Shown piece after piece: positions 56,551-62,320 of a stretch of 62,320 nt of DNA. Source of the stretch: Prolixibacteraceae bacterium (GTDB taxonomy: Bacteria > Bacteroidota > Bacteroidia > Bacteroidales > Prolixibacteraceae); NCBI GenBank assembly GCA_028377305.1, contig JAONJW010000012.1, forward strand, positions 1-62,320, read 5' to 3'. The notes below the pieces were generated by a model, which saw only the letters and a program-made list of their open reading frames with translations, had not been told where the DNA came from and made no database searches. How positions within the stretch are numbered: position 1 is the stretch's first letter; the number at the start of each line of letters is the position of its first letter. A program made the translations under genes and the position numbers.

Positions 56551-58068
56551 ATGAAGCAATTATTTATATGTACAATTCTATGTATTACATTTAATACGGT
56601 GGTGCAAGCACAAACTTTAGATGAGTTTAGAAGTCAACAAAAGAAGGAGCTAAGCAAGTTGTCCAAACAACAATCACAAGGGATTCAATCTGAAGAAGAT
56701 AAATATATCCAATATCGATTAGAAGCAACAAAAGCTTTTAGGAACTATCTTAAAGAAGAGTGGATCGCTTTTAATGCTTTTAAAGCGAATCCAATGCCAA
56801 AGAGTGTTGAACCTGAGAAGATCCCTGTGGCTCCCAAGAAAAAACGAAAGAAAAATATCGTTGAACGCGAGCATGTCGATAAGATAATCATTCCAATGAC
56901 TACTTTAAGTGCACACAAACAAGATCAAATAGTTGCTCTCCCTGCTTCATTGGAAATTGAAGACGTGGATTCTGAATTACGTTTTGATGCTACCTACAAG
57001 TTCTCATTCTATGGCGAAAAATTAACACTATGGATTCCTGAAGCGTGGTGTGAGGTTGAGGGGAAAACACCATTCTCTTCTGAAATGATCTCTACTGTCT
57101 ATGATCAGTGGAATCAACTGGATGTGATGTATGTCAAAGAGCAGCTAGAGGATTTTAAGGAACAGTATAGTCTAAATGATTGGGCTTTCTATATGTTGAT
57201 CTCTAAAGCGGGGACGGCACTGTTTGAAGATAATCCAAACCTTTCGACATTGTGGACTTGGTTTTTTATGCTTGATCAGCAGTATGATGTTCGTATTGCC
57301 TTTGATCAGACCACCATTACCATGTTAATGCATACCGATGTGGAGGTCTATCGCCTATCTTATATGACCGTTGACGATAAGCGATACTATCTGACGGCCA
57401 ATAAAAATGGAGAGTGGTACACCTACAACAAACAGTATGACGGCGCGAATAAGCCTGTAAATCTTACATTTTCACAACCTGTTGATCTAAAAAAAGATAT
57501 GGTGACACGAGAAGTTGGATTTAAGTTTCAGCGTCAACAGTATCAGTTCGAATTTGCCTACAATAAGAATCTAATAGATTTTTATAACGATTACCCATCA
57601 ATTGCTGTACAAGAATATTTTATTACACCGATAACTGAGCAGATGCAGGATGATTTGGAAAAGCAGATTAAGCCTGTTTTAGACACCTTCGATTCCAAGC
57701 AAGACAAACTATCCTTCTTATTGACTTTTGTGCAAGAGGGATTTCCTTATAAGAGAGATGTGGAGCAATTTGGTAAAGAGAAGTACTTCTACATTGAAGA
57801 TATGTTTGCCTACCCATATAGTGATTGTGAAGACCGATCGGTGCTACTATCTTATTTGGCTCATCATTATCTTCAGATACGAACCCTTGGTGTATGGACT
57901 CCTGGACATATGTTTATTGCCGTTGGTTTAGACCCTTCCTCAGGCGATATCGTATATTATAAAAAAGAACCGTTTACAGTGTGCGATCCTACCTACCTAG
58001 GAGCTAAAATAGGGCAAGGAATGCCCGATGCTATGAAATCAGAGATGTCGATTATCCCTTGTCATTAA
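56551..58068 (+). CDS. Exported transglutaminase-like protein
   Basis: 505 residues with a signal peptide (about 1-20, ending VVQAQ), then a charged helical region with a lysine-rich stretch (PKKKRKKN). The C-terminal part has the papain/transglutaminase-like triad: DCEDRSVLLSYL (Cys426), PGHMFIAV (His453) and CDPTYLG (Asp479). Such domains in bacteria act as proteases or cross-linking enzymes; both are possible. The middle region is not recognised. It is divergent from the alpha-2-macroglobulin operon, and protease or cross-linking activity could be related to it, which is inference. Convergent with mqnD. Confidence 0.8.
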   Translation: MKQLFICTILCITFNTVVQAQTLDEFRSQQKKELSKLSKQQSQGIQSEEDKYIQYRLEATKAFRNYLKEEWIAFNAFKANPMPKSVEPEKIPVAPKKKRKKNIVEREHVDKIIIPMTTLSAHKQDQIVALPASLEIEDVDSELRFDATYKFSFYGEKLTLWIPEAWCEVEGKTPFSSEMISTVYDQWNQLDVMYVKEQLEDFKEQYSLNDWAFYMLISKAGTALFEDNPNLSTLWTWFFMLDQQYDVRIAFDQTTITMLMHTDVEVYRLSYMTVDDKRYYLTANKNGEWYTYNKQYDGANKPVNLTFSQPVDLKKDMVTREVGFKFQRQQYQFEFAYNKNLIDFYNDYPSIAVQEYFITPITEQMQDDLEKQIKPVLDTFDSKQDKLSFLLTFVQEGFPYKRDVEQFGKEKYFYIEDMFAYPYSDCEDRSVLLSYLAHHYLQIRTLGVWTPGHMFIAVGLDPSSGDIVYYKKEPFTVCDPTYLGAKIGQGMPDAMKSEMSIIPCH

Positions 58069-58075
58069 AAGAGAA

Positions 58076-58114
58076 AATATTCCCATGAAGAAGATATGCT
58101 TCATGGGAATATTC
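58076..58114. terminator. Bidirectional terminator
   Basis: Perfect 15-bp stem AATATTCCCATGAAG/CTTCATGGGAATATT with an 8-base loop, right after the transglutaminase-like stop and just short of the mqnD stop. Confidence 0.8.
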
Positions 58115-58116
58115 CT

Positions 58117-58941
58117 TTAAGGAATAATAAAATCTGAAGGATACTCTTCAATTAGCTCAACACGCTTTGCTTCATTGAAGAGATGTCGTATTGCATCATA
58201 ACCCTCTTTCCCCAAATTCTTTGTGAAATCATTAACATACAGTTGGATGTGTTTTTTCATCACTTCTGGATCCATCTCTTGCGCATGCTCCTTAATGAAA
58301 GGGATGGTCTGCTCTGGATGATCAAAAGCATACTGTACACTTCGTGCCATTACACGATCGATCTTTTGTTGAAGTTCTAGGTCAAAAGTTCGTCGAGTGA
58401 CAATACCGCCCAATGGGATAGGATGTCCAGAGCGATCTTCCCACAAAGCACCTAAATCGGCAATCTTCTGTAGACCTCTTTCATGATATGTAAAACGGTT
58501 TTCATGGATAATCGTACCTGCCTCTATCTGATCGCTAAGAAGTGCATCTTCGATATCTGAAAACAACATCTCTTTCTTTTGTTGTATCTCGGGGTAAGCT
58601 ACCGTCAAAAGAAGATTGGCAGTTGTATATTTACCAGGAATTGCTACCATACCTGTTTTAAGGTCTACGGTTGGCTTATGTGATATAAGCAGCGGACCAT
58701 TACCTCGTCCAAGTGCACTCCCCGCTTTCATCAACCGATAGGTATCTGTTAGATAGCAAAAAGCATGATAGCTCAACTTTGTGACATCCAACTTTCCTTG
58801 AAAGGCTAGATCATTTAACTCTTCCACATCGGCCATATGCACATCAAAAGATAATCCTTCCGTATCAATCTTTTGATGCACCATGGCGTCAAATATAAAG
58901 GTGTCGTTAGGACACGTGGAGAAACCCAATGTAAGTCTCAT
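58117..58941 (-). CDS. mqnD: 1,4-dihydroxy-6-naphthoate synthase
   Basis: 274 residues of the periplasmic-binding-protein-like MqnA/MqnD fold. The opening LTLGFSTCPNDTFIFDAM and the YHAFCYLTDTYRLMKAGSALGRGNGPLL segment are characteristic of MqnD. It converts cyclic dehypoxanthinylfutalosine to 1,4-dihydroxy-6-naphthoate in the futalosine route to menaquinone. It is 9 bases downstream of mqnB on the same strand. Menaquinone made here is the likely substrate of the bc-type complex at 5.7-9.7 kb. Confidence 0.93.
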   Translation of the reverse strand: MRLTLGFSTCPNDTFIFDAMVHQKIDTEGLSFDVHMADVEELNDLAFQGKLDVTKLSYHAFCYLTDTYRLMKAGSALGRGNGPLLISHKPTVDLKTGMVAIPGKYTTANLLLTVAYPEIQQKKEMLFSDIEDALLSDQIEAGTIIHENRFTYHERGLQKIADLGALWEDRSGHPIPLGGIVTRRTFDLELQQKIDRVMARSVQYAFDHPEQTIPFIKEHAQEMDPEVMKKHIQLYVNDFTKNLGKEGYDAIRHLFNEAKRVELIEEYPSDFIIP

Positions 58942-58950
58942 ATTATCGTA

Positions 58951-59634
58951 TTATTTTTGTGTCAGGTGATTTACTAATGAAAAAAGTTCTATCGCAAGCG
59001 TTCTTTTGGCCAAGGGAATATCCCATTTAGAAAAATCACGACTCTCTATCCTATTGGAGATCGTGCGTAACTCAATGAATGCTATATTCTCTTGAATACA
59101 AACATAGGATACGGCTGCGCCTTCCATGGATGCAATATCAGCATTGTACTGCTGTCTTATGTCGGCAATAGAGGCAGCGGTTCCATGAGATCGATTGGAT
59201 GTAATAGAGGATACTTCGCTTAAAGAGGACATAGGAGCGGAGCTGGGATTGATCAGTTGCCCATCTGTAAATGGCATCAAGTCTTTGTCTTCAAACTGTA
59301 GATCAAATACCGATAGAAAACCATTCGGGTCTACCACTCCCCAATCTGCAAAAGTCTGCTTTTGTACAATCACTGCTTGCCCGATCACAATATCTTCATT
59401 GAAACTACCTGCAATGCCAACATTCACCACCCAATTAGGTTTATTTGTTGAGGATAAAAGCCTTTTGGTCAGTTGATAGGTGGTCGGATGGATTCCTACG
59501 CCGGTAACCAAAACCTCTATGGTAACCTCTGGTTGTCCATCTATCCCATAGTACCCATCCTTTTCGCAAGCTTTAAGCCCCTCATAGATATACTCTAGCT
59601 CCAATGCCGTAGCTGCCACCAGTAGAATATGCAT
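58951..59634 (-). CDS. mqnB: Futalosine hydrolase
   Basis: 227 residues of the nucleoside phosphorylase/hydrolase superfamily. VVNVGIAGSFN, the DIASMEGAAVSYVC active-site segment and IELRTISNRIESRDFSKWDI match MqnB. It removes hypoxanthine from futalosine to give dehypoxanthinylfutalosine. With mqnD it forms a two-gene unit; mqnA, mqnC and mqnE are not in the window. MTA/SAH nucleosidase is a less likely alternative given the neighbour. Confidence 0.9.
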   Translation of the reverse strand: MHILLVAATALELEYIYEGLKACEKDGYYGIDGQPEVTIEVLVTGVGIHPTTYQLTKRLLSSTNKPNWVVNVGIAGSFNEDIVIGQAVIVQKQTFADWGVVDPNGFLSVFDLQFEDKDLMPFTDGQLINPSSAPMSSLSEVSSITSNRSHGTAASIADIRQQYNADIASMEGAAVSYVCIQENIAFIELRTISNRIESRDFSKWDIPLAKRTLAIELFSLVNHLTQK

Positions 59635-59658
59635 ACACTTTAATGTTTAAGATAGAAT

Positions 59659-59891
59659 TTACTCTTTTTCAAAATCGAAAGTACGAAACTTTCGCCACTT
59701 CTGTCTTGTCACTTCCTGAAAAAATAGATACCGAAAAGCATCACCAATCTTGTTCTGTGTGTCATCCATCAACCCATTACCAACTACAACAGATGTAAAG
59801 CTTGTGTCTTACCTGTTTTTATGCCATCCCAACCAAACGTGGCTTTAACGGTGAAATACCTCTTGGTGTTCATGAACGCTCTAATAAGTAA
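59659..59891 (-). pseudogene. Possible remnant of a D-Ala-D-Ala carboxypeptidase
   Basis: Minus-strand frames read MNTKRYFTVKATFGWDGIKTGKTQ then, after a frame change, TSVVVGNGLMDDTQNKIGD and AFRYLFFQEVTRQKWRKF to a stop. The DGIKTG motif about 15 residues after N-T-x-x-(F/L), and a VVxG strand followed by a FRxxFF helix, resemble the end of PBP5-like carboxypeptidases. The active-site serine region and most of the gene are missing. A chance resemblance cannot be excluded. Confidence 0.3.
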
Positions 59892-60236
59892 GAAGCCTTG
59901 GTAAAACAACCCCTCCCTTCTCCTAAAAGATGACGGACCTTGCCAAATTTCTTTTCAATATTTGTGCCTCTGTCCTATTTATAATCCTATATATTAGATC
60001 TAATACGCACCCCATCTCTTTGAACCTTGGTCGTTCATCCATCTCTGTATCCGATCTTTTTTATTTGACCCATAGTAAACAATTATACAATTCCGTTGGT
60101 TTGAATATAAAAGACGACAGAAAAAAAGAGAATCAAGTCGCTTTTGCTGCATTTCATGACGTGTTTTTGATAAAAAAGCTCTTAATTTGCAGTCTATTTT
60201 TTATTAAAAGATATAACTACAAACAAGATAACCATT
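59892..60236. other. Non-coding leader of folE
   Basis: About 345 bases. A forward frame of 104 codons (59930-60244) crosses into folE and has no family features. No complete promoter pair found. Confidence 0.45.
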
Positions 60237-60848
60237 ATGAGTGAGTTGATCAACGGGTACCAAAAAGTGGAGAACTATCCACAAGAAAAAACAGACGCGT
60301 TGGCGGATCACTACCAACAGGTTTTAGAACTTCTTGGGGAAGATCCCAATCGTGAGGGCCTTGAAAAAACGCCATTGCGTGTTGCGAAAGCGATGCAGTT
60401 TTTGTGTCAAGGATATCAACAAGATCCGGCAGAGATACTTCGTTCTGCTATGTTTAAAGAGGACTATCGTCAGATGGTGTTGGTTAAAGATATCGAATTC
60501 TATTCATTATGTGAGCACCACATGCTTCCATTTTTTGGTAAGGCACATGTGGCATACATTCCTAATGGATCTATCACCGGATTGAGTAAAATTGCTAGGG
60601 TCGTCGAAGCATTCTCTCGTCGTCTCCAAGTGCAGGAGCGTTTAACAAGACAGATCAAAGACTGTATAGAGGAGACCTTGAACCCTTTGGGGGTAGCCGT
60701 AGTCATCGAAGCCAAACATATGTGTATGACTATGAGGGGTATTCAAAAGCAGAGCTCTGTGACAACGACCTCCGATTTTACTGGTGCTTTTAAGAAAGAA
60801 TCCACTAGATCTGAATTTATTCGACTAATTGGATCACATCTTTCATAA
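60237..60848 (+). CDS. folE: GTP cyclohydrolase I
   Basis: 203 residues. Zinc ligands C92 and H95 in [20 protein letters not shown] and C163 in MCMTMRG; the substrate-binding stretch is [23 protein letters not shown], with QKSSSVTTTS-like [15 protein letters not shown] at the end. It converts GTP to 7,8-dihydroneopterin triphosphate for folate or, in some bacteria, queuosine synthesis. Monocistronic. Confidence 0.97.
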   Translation: MSELINGYQKVENYPQEKTDALADHYQQVLELLGEDPNREGLEKTPLRVAKAMQFLCQGYQQDPAEILRSAMFKEDYRQMVLVKDIEFYSLCEHHMLPFFGKAHVAYIPNGSITGLSKIARVVEAFSRRLQVQERLTRQIKDCIEETLNPLGVAVVIEAKHMCMTMRGIQKQSSVTTTSDFTGAFKKESTRSEFIRLIGSHLS

Positions 60849-60938
60849 ATTCGATAGTAACCCATTATATAAGCGTAAATACCATATATAGAACAAAAAA
60901 AATTGCATTCAAATATTAGGATAGTACAACGAATCCTT

Positions 60939-60946
60939 TACATTTG
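60939..60946 (+). promoter_or_regulatory. Possible -7 box of fabD
   Basis: TACATTTG fits TAnnTTTG, 60 bases before the fabD ATG. No -33 partner seen at the right distance. Confidence 0.35.
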
Positions 60947-61006
60947 TTCTAAGTTAAAATAAGAAACTTTACATTATTAACGGTAAAGTTCTATAAAACG
61001 AATAAA

Positions 61007-61894
61007 ATGAAAGCATTTGTTTTTCCAGGTCAAGGAGCCCAATTTGTAGGAATGGGTAAAGATTTATATGAGAACTCTCCAGAAGCAAAAGAGCTTTTTG
61101 AGAAGGCAAACGACATCCTAGGATTTCGTATTACCGATATCATGTTCTCTGGTACGGATGAGGAGCTTAAGCAAACAAAAGTAACACAACCTGCTATCTT
61201 TTTACATTCAGTAATTTTGGCTGCCACTATTGGCGAAGAAGCAAAGCCTGAAATGGTTGCAGGTCACTCGCTTGGTGAGTTCTCTGCATTGGTAGTGAAT
61301 GGCGTTTTAAGTTTCGAAGATGGACTGAAACTAGTATCTCAACGTGCTCAAGCAATGCAAAAAGCTTGTGAAGTAACTTCATCTACTATGGCTGCAATTG
61401 TGGGTCTTTCGGATGATGTTGTTGAGGAAGTATGTGATGGTATCGATGATGTCGTTCCTGCGAACTATAACTGTCCAGGGCAGTTGGTGATCTCTGGAGC
61501 AGAAGAAGCAATTGACAAAGCTTGTGAGATTTTGACAGAAAAGGGTGCTCGTCGTGCTTTGAAACTTCCAGTTAGTGGTGGTTTCCACTCTCCATTTATG
61601 GAGCCTGCTCGTGTTGAGTTAGAAGCAGCTATCGAAGCAACTTCTTTTGCAGTGCCTTCGTGTCCTATATACCAAAATGTAGACGCTCTTCCACAAACGG
61701 ATCCTGCAGCAATTAAAGCAAACTTGGTAAAGCAGTTGACTGGTGCCGTGAAGTGGACACAAACCGTGGAGAACATGATCAAAGACGGAGCAACTTCTTT
61801 TACTGAGATTGGACCAGGTAAAGTTCTTCAAGGTCTTGTGAAAAAAGTAGATCGTAAAATGGAAACCATTGGTATCAATAGCTATCAAGGTTAA
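61007..61894 (+). CDS. fabD: Malonyl-CoA:ACP transacylase
   Basis: 295 residues. Oxyanion segment FPGQGAQFVGMG (Gln11), nucleophile elbow GHSLGE (Ser88) and base GGFHSPFM (His194), plus the ITEIGPGKVLQGL-like FTEIGPGKVLQGL tail. It loads malonyl groups onto acyl carrier protein for fatty-acid synthesis. It stands alone here; other fab genes are outside the window. A strong terminator follows at 62002. Confidence 0.97.
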   Translation: MKAFVFPGQGAQFVGMGKDLYENSPEAKELFEKANDILGFRITDIMFSGTDEELKQTKVTQPAIFLHSVILAATIGEEAKPEMVAGHSLGEFSALVVNGVLSFEDGLKLVSQRAQAMQKACEVTSSTMAAIVGLSDDVVEEVCDGIDDVVPANYNCPGQLVISGAEEAIDKACEILTEKGARRALKLPVSGGFHSPFMEPARVELEAAIEATSFAVPSCPIYQNVDALPQTDPAAIKANLVKQLTGAVKWTQTVENMIKDGATSFTEIGPGKVLQGLVKKVDRKMETIGINSYQG

Positions 61895-62001
61895 TCTAAA
61901 TAACTCTTGAAATTGTTTATAACCTATGGCTAAAGCATCAAATATAAAGCTATTTTAAGATCGTTAGACATCATAAGTTATAACAACTCTCGGGTTGAAT
62001 C
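61895..62001. other. 3' untranslated stretch after fabD
   Basis: Short AT-rich gap before the terminator, no gene. Confidence 0.5.
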
Positions 62002-62039
62002 ATAAAAAAAGCGAATCATTATACGATTCGCTTTTTTAT
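62002..62039 (+). terminator. Terminator of fabD
   Basis: Stem AAAAAAGCGAATC/GATTCGCTTTTTT around a 7-base loop with A and T runs at both ends: a strong, possibly bidirectional terminator. Confidence 0.85.
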
Positions 62040-62090
62040 GTCCGATTCCAACAATAACTAGATTGGACCAATATAAAAAGTATATATTTC

Positions 62091-62320
62091 ATCCTTTTTA
62101 TCCTTGCGCATCAACCCTTCGTGCCATCGGGTATATTTAAAAATCCGTGGAAATCCGTCTAATCCGTCCAATCCGTGGCCTATCCCTTGCGCTTCAACCA
62201 CAACAAAGATCTGTTTCATCAGTCCAATCTGTTTCATCTGTGTGCTATCCTTGCGCATCAACCAACAACTAACAACCCTTTGTGCTTCCGAGATAAAAAA
62301 ATCCGTGGAAATCCGTCTAA
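62091..62320. repeat. Tandem array of a dispersed intergenic repeat, running off the window
   Basis: AAATCCGTGGAAATCCGTCTAA occurs with its 3' end at 62162 and again at 62320, so the unit is about 158 bases. Each unit opens with ATCCTTGCGCATCAACC and also holds CAATCTGTTTCATCTGTGTG and CCTTGCGCTTCAACCAC variants. The inverted complement of GGTTGAAGCGCAAGGGATAG and of the following CACACAGATGAAACAGATT lies at 18244-18282. The minus-strand frame here is a by-product of the repeat. Confidence 0.7.

Noticed and set aside
59930-60244. Forward frame of 104 codons overlapping the folE start
   Set aside because: Hydrophobic and charged runs without domain pattern; overlaps the true folE start.
62058-62261. 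Minus-strand frame in the end repeat
   Set aside because: Formed by the repeat sequence itself; not a protein.
1-62320. tRNA, rRNA or CRISPR array
   Set aside because: No TpsiC/anticodon pattern, ribosomal RNA core or regularly spaced direct repeat with spacers was found on either strand by eye.

Overview
The window looks like chromosomal DNA from an AT-rich member of the Bacteroidota, most likely a strictly or facultatively anaerobic marine or gut-type relative of the Marinilabiliales. The pointers are a type IX secretion C-terminal sorting domain, a TAnnTTTG-type promoter ahead of rpsA, weak Shine-Dalgarno signals, futalosine-pathway menaquinone genes, an [FeFe]-hydrogenase maturase (HydF) and many lipoproteins and GH88 enzymes. 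The order-level placement is inference. No tRNA, rRNA or CRISPR array was found.

Layout. 1-5300: a tripartite RND efflux operon (TolC-like protein truncated by the window edge, lipoprotein adaptor, RND pump). 5688-9717: a compact respiratory operon of cytochrome b/b6, Rieske protein and an octaheme c-type cytochrome with C-terminal TPRs, probably a variant quinol-oxidising bc complex working with menaquinone; two menaquinone genes (mqnD, mqnB) lie at 58.1-59.6 kb. 9882-13967 (minus): a small carboxypeptidase-regulatory-like protein, then a nucleotide-sugar operon (UDP-glucuronate decarboxylase, RmlD-like reductase, phosphohexomutase). 14.0-15.1 kb is non-coding and carries a striking long palindrome. 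15.1-18.0 kb: rpsA and rnz. 18.0-18.5 kb is a graveyard of repeats and an IS fragment. 18.5-25.4 kb: membrane MutS-like ATPase, MarC, AhpD-like, Sel1, DUF3810 and two orphan membrane proteins. 25.5-34.1 kb: a two-headed esterase, a lipoprotein, hydF, a fibre-like repeat protein paired with a T9SS cargo, and a small periplasmic protein. 34.6-40.5 kb: M16 peptidase, beta-barrel protein, first GH88. 40.6-41.6 kb: decayed ISAon1-like transposase and a cluster of GACCAA motifs. 42.0-44.8 kb: second GH88 and a 4-hydroxybutyrate dehydrogenase-like enzyme. 44.9-55.6 kb (minus): two tandem alpha-2-macroglobulin relatives, one full (thioester GCAEQ, plus carboxypeptidase-regulatory and TonB-plug-like inserts) and one reduced paralogue lacking the thioester region. 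56.6 kb: a transglutaminase-like exported protein. 58.1-62 kb: mqnD/mqnB, folE, fabD, and a tandem repeat array running off the end.

The most unusual things are the pair of alpha-2-macroglobulin genes, the cytochrome b/Rieske/octaheme-TPR operon, the fibre/T9SS pair, and the intergenic repeat landscape (palindrome, IS remnants, dispersed repeats shared between 18.2 kb and 62.2 kb). Most genes belong to known families; nothing here proves a new system. Start sites were moved downstream from the longest possible reading frame where a signal peptide, lipobox or family length favoured an internal ATG.
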